A DNA stretch of 64,000 nucleotides. Origin: Chryseobacterium formosum. GTDB lineage: Bacteria; Bacteroidota; Bacteroidia; Flavobacteriales; Weeksellaceae. Shown one piece after another: positions 32,870 through 41,658 of this stretch (the first letter of the stretch is position 1; each line of letters opens with the position of its first letter). The stretch covers positions 248,001 to 312,000 of the forward strand of contig NZ_JAOVZW010000008.1 in NCBI RefSeq assembly GCF_026460885.1. Direction: 5' to 3'. A program made the translations under genes and the position numbers. The notes under the pieces are model-generated. The model did not search any database. It worked only from the letters and a program-made list of their open reading frames with translations, and had not been told where the DNA came from.

Positions 32870-33898
32870 ATGAATACAATAGTTAACGACTTGAAAGAAA
32901 AATGGGAAGCTCTGAAAGCAGAAAACCCACATTTGAGAATAAGAAATGCAGCTGCAGAATTGGGTGTAAGCGAAGCAGAATTATTATTAACTAACGTAGG
33001 TGAAGAAGTTACCATTCTGAGACCTGAATTTGCCAACATCTTAACTGAAGTTGAAAAATTAGGAAAAGTAATGGCTCTAACCAGAAACGACGAGTGTGTT
33101 CACGAAAGAAAAGGAACGTACTTAAATGGAGATTTCAGCAGTCCTCATGCTCAGCTTTTCGTGGGAGAAGATATCGATTTGAGAATCTTCCAAAATCACT
33201 GGATATTTGCTTTTGCAGTGGTTGAAGGTGATAAAAGAAGTCTTCAGTTCTTCGGAAAAGACGGTTTGGCGCTTCACAAAATTTATTTAACCAAAGACAG
33301 CAATGTTGATGCTTTCGAACCGATTGTTGCTCAGTTTAAAGCTGAAAATCAAGAGGAAAGTTTTGAATTTGAAACGGTAGCACCAAAAGCTCCTGAAAAA
33401 GCAGATTCAGAAATTGATGCTGAAGGTTTCAAAAAAGCTTGGACAGAATTGAAAGACACCCACGATTTCTTTATGATGACCAGAAAATTTGGGGTTTCAA
33501 GAACTCAGGCTCTGAGATTGGCTCCTGAAGGTTATACTCAAAAAATCGATTCTTCAAAAGTAGTAAATGTTTTGGAAGAAGCTTCTGAAAAGAATTTACC
33601 AATCATGGTTTTTGTCGGAAACAGAGGAATTATCCAAATTCACACGGGTGAGGTGAAAAAAACAATGTGGCACCAGCAATGGTTTAACGTAATGGATCCT
33701 GATTTCAATTTACATTTGGATGTAACTAAAATCGCTGAAGTTTGGATCGTGAAAAAACCAACAGAAGATGGTGAAGTAACAGCAATTGAAGTATTCAACA
33801 AAGAAGGAGAATTCATTGTACAACTTTTCGGAAAAAGAAAACCTGGAATTCCTGAACTTCAGGAATGGAAAGATTTGGTAGCAAATCTTGAAGCATAA
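32870..33898 (+). CDS. hmuS: Hemin-degrading factor HmuS/HemS
   Basis: 342 residues, two homologous ChuX/HemS halves (about 10-175 and 190-340): NAAAELGVSEAELLLTNVGEE, then TYLNGDFSSPHAQLFVGEDIDLRIFQNHW; second half GVSRTQALRLAPEGYTQKID and FVGNRGIIQIHTGEVKKTMWHQQWFNVMDPDFNLHLD. Members bind heme in the cytosol and act as heme chaperones or non-canonical heme oxygenases. Last gene of the hmu operon; a terminator follows. Confidence 0.93.
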   Translation: MNTIVNDLKEKWEALKAENPHLRIRNAAAELGVSEAELLLTNVGEEVTILRPEFANILTEVEKLGKVMALTRNDECVHERKGTYLNGDFSSPHAQLFVGEDIDLRIFQNHWIFAFAVVEGDKRSLQFFGKDGLALHKIYLTKDSNVDAFEPIVAQFKAENQEESFEFETVAPKAPEKADSEIDAEGFKKAWTELKDTHDFFMMTRKFGVSRTQALRLAPEGYTQKIDSSKVVNVLEEASEKNLPIMVFVGNRGIIQIHTGEVKKTMWHQQWFNVMDPDFNLHLDVTKIAEVWIVKKPTEDGEVTAIEVFNKEGEFIVQLFGKRKPGIPELQEWKDLVANLEA

Positions 33899-33916
33899 TA
33901 ATTAAATGATTTGATG

Positions 33917-33955
33917 AAGACCGTTTTGTTTGTAGATTCAAAGCGGTCTTTTTTG
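33917..33955 (+). terminator. Terminator of the hmu operon
   Basis: AAGACCG / CGGTCTT stem with a 20-base loop (partly pairing TTT/AAA) and five T, 18 bases after the hmuS stop. Confidence 0.8.
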
Positions 33956-33970
33956 TATATTAACACTAAT

Positions 33971-34290
33971 TGCACAAATGTTTTTCACAAATAACACAAA
34001 TTTGTAAATTACCAATTGTTTGATAGTATTATTATTGTGTTGGAAAACGCAAAGGCGCAAGAGTTTTCTAAATTTAAGTTTTAAGGCGCAAATATTTTAT
34101 CGAAGATAAAATTTAAAACTCCATATTTACTTAATTTGAATAATGAATTACTTGCTGAAAATCTTTGATTTTCTTGCGCCTTAAAAAATAATAAATTAAA
34201 AACATCTTTGCGCCTTTGCGAAAACCAACAAGTTTTTAATTCGATTAAAATTTGTGATATTTGTGAAAATCATTCGTGTCATTTGTATTT
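33971..34290. repeat. Nested palindromic intergenic element (~320 bp)
   Basis: This fills the 410-base gap before the ChaN gene. Inner arms GTTGG(A/T)4CGCAAAGGCGCAA (34039-34060 and 34208-34229) are inverted, and each is followed inward by AAGGCGCAA (34083-34091; 34173-34182 inverted). Outer arms TTTTCACAAATAACACAAAT (near 33981-34001) and its near complement (34251-34271) frame it. No open reading frame with coding character inside. Confidence 0.8.
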
Positions 34291-34308
34291 AAAAAATCAA
34301 AATTTAAA

Positions 34309-35181
34309 ATGAAAAATATTTTTATCGCCATATTAGTTTTCGGATTTTCTGTCATCAATGCACAGAATTTTATACCTTATCAGTTTTATAACAAAAAAGG
34401 TAAAACCGTTAAAACAGAAAAATTGGTCAAGCAACTTGCAGATTACGACGTTGTTTTTTTTGGTGAACTTCACAATAATTCGATGGTTCATTGGCTACAG
34501 TTAAAGGTAACGGAAGGTTTGTACAATCAAAAAAATAAACAGATTACTTTGGGTGCTGAAATGTTTGAAAGAGATAATCAGCCACAGCTTAATAAATATC
34601 TTGCAGGAAAAATTGAAGCAAAAAGCTTGAAAGATTCTGTCCGTTTGTGGAATAATTATACCACAGATTACAAACCTTTGGTTGATTTTGCTAAAGACAA
34701 AAACCTGAACTTTATTGCAACCAATGTTCCGAGAAAATATGCTTCACAAACCGCAAAAGAAGGCTTGGAATCATTAAATAAACTCAGCGAAAGAGAAAAA
34801 TCTTATATCGCTCAATTGCCGATAAATGTTACCTTAGATACTCCGGGTTATCCTGAAATGAAAAAAATGATGGGTGATCATGCTGAAGGAACGAAGGTTA
34901 TGAATTTTATTTCGGCTCAGGCGATAAAAGACGCTACAATGGCGGAATCTATCCTGAAAAACCTGCAGCCCGGAAAAATATTCATCCATTACAACGGAAA
35001 CTTCCACAGTAAAGAATTTGGTGGGATCTATTGGTACATCAAACAGAAAAATCCTAATCTGAAAATAGCAGTTATCTCTGTCTTCGAATCTGAAGATCCA
35101 GAATTAAAAGTTCCTGAGAAAGAGTACATCCCGACAGATTTTAATCTGATTATTCCTGCGGATATGACCAAGACTTATTAA
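34309..35181 (+). CDS. ChaN family protein (exported)
   Basis: 290 residues from ATG 34309; the frame extends to an ATG at 34276 but that adds a basic leader (KKSKFK) before the signal peptide. Signal peptide MKNIFIAILVFGFSVINAQ with no lipobox Cys. ChaN core: DYDVVFFGELHNNSMVHWLQ, LGAEMFERDNQPQLNKYL, NFIATNVPRKYAS, MGDHAEGTKVMNFISAQAIKDATMAESI and FIHYNGNFHSKEFGGIYWY. Campylobacter ChaN binds heme dimers and is iron-regulated; the position just after the heme operon suits that, though a large repeat separates them. Confidence 0.85.
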   Translation: MKNIFIAILVFGFSVINAQNFIPYQFYNKKGKTVKTEKLVKQLADYDVVFFGELHNNSMVHWLQLKVTEGLYNQKNKQITLGAEMFERDNQPQLNKYLAGKIEAKSLKDSVRLWNNYTTDYKPLVDFAKDKNLNFIATNVPRKYASQTAKEGLESLNKLSEREKSYIAQLPINVTLDTPGYPEMKKMMGDHAEGTKVMNFISAQAIKDATMAESILKNLQPGKIFIHYNGNFHSKEFGGIYWYIKQKNPNLKIAVISVFESEDPELKVPEKEYIPTDFNLIIPADMTKTY

Positions 35182-35304
35182 GTCTTAAGAACCATGTTTA
35201 AAATTCACGCAAATTAAGCATATAAAAAATCTGTGTAAATCTGTGCAATCTGTGGGAGATGAAAACATCCATAAAACTTGTCAACGTGATTAAAAATATT
35301 CAAT

Positions 35305-35368
35305 AGAGACGGGCTTTAGCCCGTTTTTTTATGCAAATAATTCCATTGGCTTTAGCCAAAACCTAAAA
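35305..35368. repeat. GGGCTTTAGCCC intergenic element, copy 1
   Basis: CAATAGAGACGGGCTTTAGC...CCG stem with seven T (35309-35330), followed by GGCTTTAGCC (35348-35357) and AAAA. A second copy of this two-part arrangement is at 52528-52585. The stem can also act as a terminator. Upstream (35231-35262) there is a TCTGTGTAAATCTGTGCAAT run that also looks repetitive. Confidence 0.7.
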
Positions 35369-35375
35369 ACATCTT

Positions 35376-35383
35376 TATCTTTG
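35376..35383 (+). promoter_or_regulatory. -7 box TATCTTTG of the deformylase-like gene
   Basis: A perfect TAnnTTTG match 17 bases before the ATG at 35401. Confidence 0.65.
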
Positions 35384-35400
35384 TTAAACATTCTTTTAAA

Positions 35401-36030
35401 ATGAAAAAAATCTTCATACTTTTCGTTCTGTTCATTGGTTTCATCAACGCCCAAAAGCTGACAAAATCAGAAATTGCTCTCATCAATCAAGGCGACATCA
35501 ATACAGCATTACAGATTTATCAAACAACAGATTCTCATCAACATACAACTTTGTTAAATCTTTCAACAGAAATTGATCCAAAAGATCCAAACACAGCGAC
35601 TCTGGTAAAAAGAATGAAAGAATCTCTATTGTCAACCGATGGTGGAGTAGGAATTGCAGCTCCGCAAGTGGGAATTAATAGAAAAGTAATCTGGGTACAA
35701 CGTTTTGATAAAGAAGGCGAACCGTTGGAATATTTCTTAAATCCGGTAATTACTTGGAGATCAGAATTGCAAAATCTCGGTCCAGAAGGTGATTTATCGA
35801 TTCCTGAATTTAGAGATGAATTTTATAGAAGCAAAGTGATTCAGCTGGAATATGTTGATTTAAAAGGACAGAAATTTTCAGAAATGGTGGAAGGTTTTAC
35901 CGCCGTTATTTTTCAACACGAAATCGACCATCTTTTCGGAATTTTAATTTCAGATAAGAAGAAAAAAGAAGAGAATGATTCTTATCTGAAAGTGGATGCG
36001 TTTAAGAAAAGTGATTCTGTGGGGAGATAA
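35401..36030 (+). CDS. Exported peptide-deformylase-like protein with altered metal motif
   Basis: 209 residues. Unlike housekeeping Def it starts with a Sec signal peptide (MKKIFILFVLFIGFINAQ) and ~55 extra residues. Motif 1 GGVGIAAPQVG (81-91) and motif 3 QHEIDH (172-177) are intact. Motif 2, normally EGCLS with the metal-binding Cys, reads EGDLS here, so the Cys ligand is Asp131. It should act in the periplasm, where formyl-Met removal is not expected; function may be altered or lost. Stand-alone gene with own promoter. Confidence 0.85.
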   Translation: MKKIFILFVLFIGFINAQKLTKSEIALINQGDINTALQIYQTTDSHQHTTLLNLSTEIDPKDPNTATLVKRMKESLLSTDGGVGIAAPQVGINRKVIWVQRFDKEGEPLEYFLNPVITWRSELQNLGPEGDLSIPEFRDEFYRSKVIQLEYVDLKGQKFSEMVEGFTAVIFQHEIDHLFGILISDKKKKEENDSYLKVDAFKKSDSVGR

Positions 36031-36052
36031 TGTTGCTTCACTATAAATGTTG

Positions 36053-36637
36053 CTAATCGATTGATTTGTTTAAAATATTTAAAGATATATCTAAATTTTC
36101 TAATACAGATTTCATCTCATTGTAGATTGCAACCGTGTGCTCCTTTTCAATATTTGCGACATAAATTTTCAAATTTGAAATGAAATTTTCTAATTTTTGA
36201 ATATCTTTATTTAGTTTCTCTAAAGACTGAATTGATATAATATTAACGTTTTGTTGATAGCCTTTGCTACCTAACTTTGGTTTTCGTACTTCGAAATTTT
36301 CAACATTACCATGAGGATCTCCCAAGAAAAAAGTTCCATGAGCAAGAAAGTTTCTAATCTCAATAACTTTTATAAAATTTTTCACAAATCTATCAACTAA
36401 ATTTCTTAGTTCTAAATTTTTTGATAATTCGGTTGTTAAAAAAATACTTTTGAATTTAGAAAGAAGTGGGTTAGCAGTTAATCCTTCTAAAAGAATATCT
36501 ATTCTTCTATCTTCTTCAGAAAACATATTATTTGAGGTACAAATTTTTCTAATATAATAGGAAAGTTGAAAGTTTATATTTTCAAAGTGAATTATAAATT
36601 TTCCATATTCGATATAAAATTTTTCATATTCATTCAT
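36053..36637 (-). CDS. Hypothetical protein with HEPN-like RNxxAH motif
   Basis: 194 residues from ATG 36637 (a GTG at 36679 would overlap the upstream gene). Almost entirely helical, with KVIEIRNFLAHGTFFLGD in the middle; R-N-x3-A-H fits the Rx4-6H signature of HEPN nucleases/nucleotidyl-binding proteins, and FENINFQLSYYIRKI looks like the preceding HEPN helix. C-terminal coiled coil (SIQSLEKLNKDIQKLENFISNLK). It follows the 36654-37115 gene by 16 bases on the same strand. HEPN assignment is by motif only. Confidence 0.6.
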   Translation of the reverse strand: MNEYEKFYIEYGKFIIHFENINFQLSYYIRKICTSNNMFSEEDRRIDILLEGLTANPLLSKFKSIFLTTELSKNLELRNLVDRFVKNFIKVIEIRNFLAHGTFFLGDPHGNVENFEVRKPKLGSKGYQQNVNIISIQSLEKLNKDIQKLENFISNLKIYVANIEKEHTVAIYNEMKSVLENLDISLNILNKSID

Positions 36638-36653
36638 ATTGTAGAAGGTATTG

Positions 36654-37115
36654 TTAATTTGTTTTTGTCGGCGAATCACTCGTATAAGAGTTTAATATCT
36701 GACAGAAATTGTTGTTTGTTATGTTTTGAAAACCTATTCCAAAGTTTCCACAGAATTTTTTAAAATTATCAAAATAGGGTAAATTATTTAGATAAATTGG
36801 ATTCTTTATATTTCTCCCTTTACCATAAACATCTATTATTTCGTTGTCTTTTTGTTGATAATCTTGAATTTCAAAGGAGGACCACAAATAATAATTTTTA
36901 ATTTTATTTTCAGTTTTTCCTAAAATTAAAAAACATCTGCTTCCGATTGATTTTTCTACTGATTTTTTCTTGCTTGTGTAAATCCAAAAATCATCATCTT
37001 CTTCATTTTTCAGTGTAATGTCTTTGACTAATGTATTAAAATTGATTTCGTCGCCTGGAAAATATCCAAGTTTATCTGCATTATGATATTGAATATAAAA
37101 TGTATGGTTGTTCAT
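36654..37115 (-). CDS. Hypothetical protein, possibly EVE/PUA-like
   Basis: 153 residues. MNNHTFYIQYHNADKLGYFPGDE opens the protein; FWIYTSKKKSVEKSIGSRCFLILG and KIKNYYLWSSFEIQDY resemble the strand layout of EVE/PUA-like readers of modified bases, but the match is weak. No signal peptide. Together with the helical HEPN-motif protein just downstream it forms a tight two-gene unit of unknown function. Confidence 0.55.
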   Translation of the reverse strand: MNNHTFYIQYHNADKLGYFPGDEINFNTLVKDITLKNEEDDDFWIYTSKKKSVEKSIGSRCFLILGKTENKIKNYYLWSSFEIQDYQQKDNEIIDVYGKGRNIKNPIYLNNLPYFDNFKKFCGNFGIGFQNITNNNFCQILNSYTSDSPTKTN

Positions 37116-37166
37116 TATTGAAGTTTTTAGCTGGATTATTAAGTTTTTTTATTCTAATAAATCTAA

Positions 37167-38288
37167 TTAATATTTCCTAATCTGCACATTCGAAACGTTC
37201 TTAATTTTAATCTTTTTACCAACCTTTTTCAATAGACCAGTTTCCGAATTTCTCTTAAATACAACTACATTATTAGTTCCTGTATTAGCTGTAATCAAAA
37301 ATTTTCCGCTTGGATCAAGACTAAATGTTCTTGGATGTCTGCCTTTTACAGACTGATAACCGACTGTTTTCAACTTTCCATCGTTTTGAATTGAAAATAT
37401 GGCAATATTATTTTCCTTTCCACGATTGGAAGCGTACAAAAACTTTCCGTCAGGAGAAATATGTACATCCGAGCTTTCAAAATTATCTTTAAGTTTTTCT
37501 GAATGAGTGTAAATTCTTTGAAGGTTATTTAATTTTCCATCTTCGTAAGAATAAGCACTTATCGCTCCTCCCATTTCTTCAATACAGTAAGCAAATTTTC
37601 CATTGGGATGAAATGTAAAATGTCTCGGTCCGCTTCCTAAAGTAGTTTTTATAAAAGAAATTTCAGCATCCTGAAGTGGCTGATTTTTCTCATTTTCAAA
37701 TTTAAAAACTCTGATTTTATCCGCTCCTAAGTCAGGAAGGAACATATAATCGAAGTTAGGAGAAAATACTGTAGAGTGTATATGTGCACGTTCTTGCCTG
37801 TCAGGATTTATACTTCCTTCATTGAATTGTATATTTTGAACATAAGGTTCAATTTTTCCACCTTCTATAATCGGATAAACCGAAATGCTGCCTTCAGTGT
37901 AATTTCCGTTAACGAGCCATTTCCCATTTTTATGAGCCATTAAATAAACAGGATTTTCGCCACCACTTTTTTGTTTGCTGATAAAGATTAGCGATTTTTT
38001 TTCGGGATTAAATTCAAAACTGCTTATACTTCCTCCATTTTCTGTTTTGCTTTCAGTACAGGCAAAAACATACTTTCCATCAGGTGATAAAGTAAGAAAA
38101 GACGGATTTGAAATGCCTTTAAATGTAGTGACTTTGGATAAATTTCCGGTAATAGTGTCTAATTTGTAAACATATATTCCGTCCGTATTTTTGTCCCAAT
38201 TGAATGAACCGAAAAATGCGTACGTGTTTTGAGAATAGAAACAAATCCAAGTAAAAATAGTAATGGTTAAGGCAAGAAATTTTTTCAA
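37167..38288 (-). CDS. Lactonase family seven-bladed beta-propeller protein, exported
   Basis: 373 residues. Signal peptide MKKFLALTITIFTWICFYSQ. Repeated propeller blades: GISNPSFLTLSPDGKYVFACTES, RAHIHSTVFSPNFDYMFLPDLGADKIRVF, GSGPRHFTFHPNGKFAYCIEEMGGAISAYSY, SSDVHISPDGKFLYASNRGKENNIAIF and GRHPRTFSLDPSGKFLITANTGTNNVVVF. This is the Pgl/YbhE-type 6-phosphogluconolactonase/muconate cycloisomerase family. Being exported, it probably acts on something other than cytosolic 6-phosphogluconolactone. Confidence 0.88.
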   Translation of the reverse strand: MKKFLALTITIFTWICFYSQNTYAFFGSFNWDKNTDGIYVYKLDTITGNLSKVTTFKGISNPSFLTLSPDGKYVFACTESKTENGGSISSFEFNPEKKSLIFISKQKSGGENPVYLMAHKNGKWLVNGNYTEGSISVYPIIEGGKIEPYVQNIQFNEGSINPDRQERAHIHSTVFSPNFDYMFLPDLGADKIRVFKFENEKNQPLQDAEISFIKTTLGSGPRHFTFHPNGKFAYCIEEMGGAISAYSYEDGKLNNLQRIYTHSEKLKDNFESSDVHISPDGKFLYASNRGKENNIAIFSIQNDGKLKTVGYQSVKGRHPRTFSLDPSGKFLITANTGTNNVVVFKRNSETGLLKKVGKKIKIKNVSNVQIRKY

Positions 38289-38608
38289 AATGTTGGGTTG
38301 AAAAGAGTTAAGTGAGAAAATAAAAACTGAAGTTTTTATTTATAATTTCAAATATAAAGGAAATTCATTGAAACTGAACTAGAGTAGTTAAGCTTTCTAA
38401 ATTTCAAATAAACTTATTAAAATAAAGTTTGTGCAATGATAGTTTTTCCTCAATCCAAATAAGGTTTTATATGATTTTTTTAACCTTTTTGGATTTCGGT
38501 ATTTCTTAAAAAAACACGACATTTGTAGACGTAAAATTTAGGTGTGTTTTATTGTTGTTTAAAATGATGAATGCAAAATCTGAAGATTAAATTTAAAAAT
38601 TTCTACGA
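38289..38608. other. 320-base intergenic region before pheT
   Basis: Divergent region, strongly AT-rich. It holds a perfect 10-bp palindrome AATAAAAACT-GA-AGTTTTTATT at about 38322-38343, upstream of the lactonase gene. A pheT promoter probably lies near CATTTGTAG or further down; no clean TAnnTTTG with -33 is visible. No gene or attenuator leader peptide seen. Confidence 0.5.
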
Positions 38609-41044
38609 ATGAAAATATCAAGCAACTGGCTGAAAGACTACATCAAAACAGAACTGAAAACCGAGAGAATCGGCGAATTTCTTACAGATATCGGTCTTGA
38701 AGTTGAGGGAATAGAAAAGTTTGAAAGTGTAAAAGGAAGTCTTGAAGGCATCGTTGTAGGAAAGGTTTTGACTTGTGAGAAACATCCAAATGCTGATAAA
38801 TTAAACAAAACAACGGTAGACGTAGGAAATGGAAAAGTTTTAAACATCGTTTGCGGAGCTCCTAATGTTGCTGAAGGACAAACAGTTCCTGTTGCCGTAG
38901 TTGGAACTAAAATTTATGCTAAAGACGGAAGTTTTTTCGAGATTAAAGAAGCGAAAATCAGAGGTGAGGTTTCTCAGGGAATGATTTGTGCAGAAGACGA
39001 ATTAGGTTTAAGCGACGATCACGGCGGAATCATGATTTTGGACGAAACAAAATATGAAGTTGGTAAAAACTTTGCCGATTTTTTTGAATTGACAAATGAC
39101 GAAGTTCTTGAAATTGGTTTAACACCCAACAGAACCGATGCAATGTCACATTACGGTGTGGCAAGAGATTTACATGCTTTTCTTTCTACCAACCAACAAA
39201 AATCTGATTTTCAGAAAGTTTCTTCTTCTGCTTTAAATAACGAAGGTTCTCACAGTTTTACGCTTGAAGTTGAAAATACAGAATTAACGCCAAGATACAT
39301 CGGTGCTGTAATCGAAAACGTAAAAGTTGCAGATTCTCCGTCTTGGTTAAAAGACAGATTGAAAGCAATCGGTTTAAACCCGATCAACAATATTGTAGAT
39401 ATTACAAACTATATTCTTCACGGTTTAGGACAGCCGCTTCACGCTTTTGATGCTGATAAAATTGCAGACAAAAAAGTAAAAGTTGGAACCGTAGCTGAAG
39501 GAACAAAATTCACGACTTTAGATGGTGTTGAAAGAACTTTGAACGGTTCTGAAATTATCATAAAAGACGGAAAAGATACTCCGATGTGTATTGCCGGAGT
39601 TTTCGGTGGTGCAAATTCTGGAGTTTCTGATCAAACGAAAACTATTTTCCTGGAAAGTGCTTATTTTAATCCGGTTGCGGTAAGAAAAGGAGCAAAATTC
39701 CATGGTTTGAATACCGATGCTTCTTTCAGATTTGAAAGAGGTGTTGACCCGAATATTACAAGAACTGCAATTACGCATGCAATTAAATTAATCGAAGAAT
39801 TAGCGGAAGGAAAGTTAGTAGGAGAGTTGTTGGAAGAATACCCTAAGAAAATCGAAGATAATTACGTAATCATCAGATTTTCAAAAATCGAGCAGATTTT
39901 AGGAACAAAAATTCACAGAGAAAAGGTAAAAGAAATTTTAAAAGCACTTGAAATTCAGGTTTTAAATGAAATTCAGAATGGTTTTGAAATATCTGTTCCT
40001 GCTTACAGAGCCGATGTAACGAGAGAAATTGATGTGATCGAAGAGATTTTAAGAATCTATGGTTACAATAAAATTGATGCTCCGCAAAAAATTTCATTTA
40101 CTCCTGTAAAATTAAGTGCAAACGATCAGGATGAATTGGAAAATTCTTGGGCGAGAACTTTGCAGAGTTTAGGTTTCAACGAAGTAATGAACAATTCATT
40201 AACTTCTGTGAAAGATGAAACTGACGCTGTGAAATTATTAAACCCATTAAGCGGTGATTTGGCATTTATGAGAAAGTCTTTGTTGGAAGGACTTTTGCAG
40301 AATGCAGTTTATAATATCAATAGAAAAAATCAGGATATTAAGTTTTTCGAATTCGGAAAAATTTATCATAAAAAAGAATTAAGCGAAGCGTATCTTGACC
40401 AAAGGGAAAAAACTTACGAAGAGAGAAAACAGTTGGCAATTTTAGTTTCGGGAAGAAATGTTGCTGAAAACTGGTTACAGCCAAAATCTGCTACAGATTT
40501 CTATAATCTGAAAGCTTATGTGAAAGTTTTGTTGGAAAGATTGGCAATTGATTACAAAGAAGTTGCTTTGGAAGATGAAAGATTCTCTGATGCAATTGCT
40601 TACGAATCTGGAGATAAAACCTTGGTAAGAATCGGAAAAGTATCTCCTCAAATGTTGAAAGATTTTGATGTAGACCAAGAATGTTTCTATGCAGAAATCG
40701 AGCTTGAATTTGCTCAGGAATTACGTTCTAAGAATGAATTGAAATTTAAAGATATTCCTAAATTCAACAAAATCAGAAGAGATTTAGCTTTACTAATTGA
40801 TAAAAATATTACGTATCAGGAACTGTATCAGACAGCTAAAAAGAACAAATCTCCTTTCATTAAAAACATTAATCTTTTTGATGTTTATGAAGGGAAAAAT
40901 CTTCCGGAAGGTAAGAAGTCTTACGCAATGAGTTTTGAGTTATTAAACGAAGAAAAAACTTTAGAAGAAAAAGAAATTTCTCACGTAATGGATTCTTTGA
41001 TTAAATCTTTCCAAAAAGAGTTTAATGCAGAATTGAGAGGATAA
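38609..41044 (+). CDS. pheT: Phenylalanine--tRNA ligase beta subunit
   Basis: 811 residues, the usual bacterial length. N-terminal MKISSNWLKDYIKTEL, EMAP-type tRNA-binding domain (about 45-150: GIVVGKVLTCEKHPNADKL, PNVAEGQTVPVA), B3/B4 editing domain, B5 domain (about 405-480: IIRFSKIEQILGTKI), core beta region (RKSLLEGLLQNAVYNINR) and C-terminal FDX-ACB anticodon domain (FKDIPKFNKIRRDLALLIDKN). Pairs with PheS (encoded elsewhere) to charge tRNA-Phe. Single gene closed by a terminator. Confidence 0.98.
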   Translation: MKISSNWLKDYIKTELKTERIGEFLTDIGLEVEGIEKFESVKGSLEGIVVGKVLTCEKHPNADKLNKTTVDVGNGKVLNIVCGAPNVAEGQTVPVAVVGTKIYAKDGSFFEIKEAKIRGEVSQGMICAEDELGLSDDHGGIMILDETKYEVGKNFADFFELTNDEVLEIGLTPNRTDAMSHYGVARDLHAFLSTNQQKSDFQKVSSSALNNEGSHSFTLEVENTELTPRYIGAVIENVKVADSPSWLKDRLKAIGLNPINNIVDITNYILHGLGQPLHAFDADKIADKKVKVGTVAEGTKFTTLDGVERTLNGSEIIIKDGKDTPMCIAGVFGGANSGVSDQTKTIFLESAYFNPVAVRKGAKFHGLNTDASFRFERGVDPNITRTAITHAIKLIEELAEGKLVGELLEEYPKKIEDNYVIIRFSKIEQILGTKIHREKVKEILKALEIQVLNEIQNGFEISVPAYRADVTREIDVIEEILRIYGYNKIDAPQKISFTPVKLSANDQDELENSWARTLQSLGFNEVMNNSLTSVKDETDAVKLLNPLSGDLAFMRKSLLEGLLQNAVYNINRKNQDIKFFEFGKIYHKKELSEAYLDQREKTYEERKQLAILVSGRNVAENWLQPKSATDFYNLKAYVKVLLERLAIDYKEVALEDERFSDAIAYESGDKTLVRIGKVSPQMLKDFDVDQECFYAEIELEFAQELRSKNELKFKDIPKFNKIRRDLALLIDKNITYQELYQTAKKNKSPFIKNINLFDVYEGKNLPEGKKSYAMSFELLNEEKTLEEKEISHVMDSLIKSFQKEFNAELRG

Positions 41045-41065
41045 AAAAAAATTTTCACACAATAG

Positions 41066-41091
41066 AAACGGACATTTGTCCGTTTTTTTTT
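41066..41091 (+). terminator. Intrinsic terminator after pheT
   Basis: A 9-bp stem AAACGGACA / TGTCCGTTT with a 2-base loop and eight T or more. Confidence 0.92.
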
Positions 41092-41164
41092 AGCACAATC
41101 ACTTTCGATGAAATTTGATTTAACATAAATCTATATTTTTAGAAATGAATTATTATAATTTCCG

Positions 41165-41172
41165 TAAATTTG
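41165..41172 (+). promoter_or_regulatory. -7 box TAAATTTG of the META lipoprotein gene
   Basis: A TAnnTTTG match 19 bases before the ATG at 41192. Confidence 0.55.
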
Positions 41173-41191
41173 AATTAAATCAAAATTAACA

Positions 41192-41602
41192 ATGAAAAAT
41201 CTTTTTTTAAGTATATGCACATTTGCTGTTTTAGCATCATGCGGAACAATGAAAAGTCCGTCTTCATCGAAAGTTGGTAAAGCGCAACCTTCAATTGCCA
41301 ATACAAAATGGACTTTAGCAGACAATGTAAAAGGACAAGCTCCTACATTGAATATCGAAGGCTCAAAAGTAAGCGGAAACTCTGGTTGTAACAGATATTT
41401 TGGTTCTGTTGTAATGGAAACTGCTTCTGGACAATTTACACCTTCAGGAATTGGTTCTACAAAAATGGCTTGCGATAATATGAGTGTTGAGAAAAACTTT
41501 CTCGATATGATGCAGAAAGCTAATAAATATGTAGTTTCAGGAACTACTTTAGAATTATATCAGGATAATTTATTGCTATTAAAATTCAATAAATCTGAAT
41601 AA
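41192..41602 (+). CDS. META domain lipoprotein
   Basis: 136 residues. Lipobox VLASC (about 14-18) then a META/HslJ-type domain: NTKWTLADNVKG, GNSGCNRYFGSVVMETASGQFTPSGIGSTKMAC (strand-turn core), FLDMMQKANKYVVSGTTLELYQDNLLLLKF. HslJ-like proteins are linked to heat shock or novobiocin resistance in E. coli; in Bacteroidota the role is unclear. Stand-alone. Confidence 0.88.
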   Translation: MKNLFLSICTFAVLASCGTMKSPSSSKVGKAQPSIANTKWTLADNVKGQAPTLNIEGSKVSGNSGCNRYFGSVVMETASGQFTPSGIGSTKMACDNMSVEKNFLDMMQKANKYVVSGTTLELYQDNLLLLKFNKSE

Positions 41603-41612
41603 AGTATAAAAT

Positions 41613-41644
41613 AAAAAAGGAACTCAAACTGAGTTCCTTTTTTT
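41613..41644. terminator. Bidirectional terminator between META gene and small acidic gene
   Basis: An 11-bp stem AAAGGAACTCA / TGAGTTCCTTT with a 3-base loop, T run on the plus strand and A run (T on minus) on the other side, between convergent genes. Confidence 0.9.
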
Positions 41645-41658
41645 ATGAGTGATTTTTC

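Noticed and set aside
38289-38608. Phenylalanine attenuator leader before pheT
   Set aside because: No short Phe-rich frame followed by alternative hairpins and a T run.
39518-39778. Minus-strand reading frame inside pheT
   Set aside because: Antisense to a conserved tRNA synthetase; no promoter, no motif.
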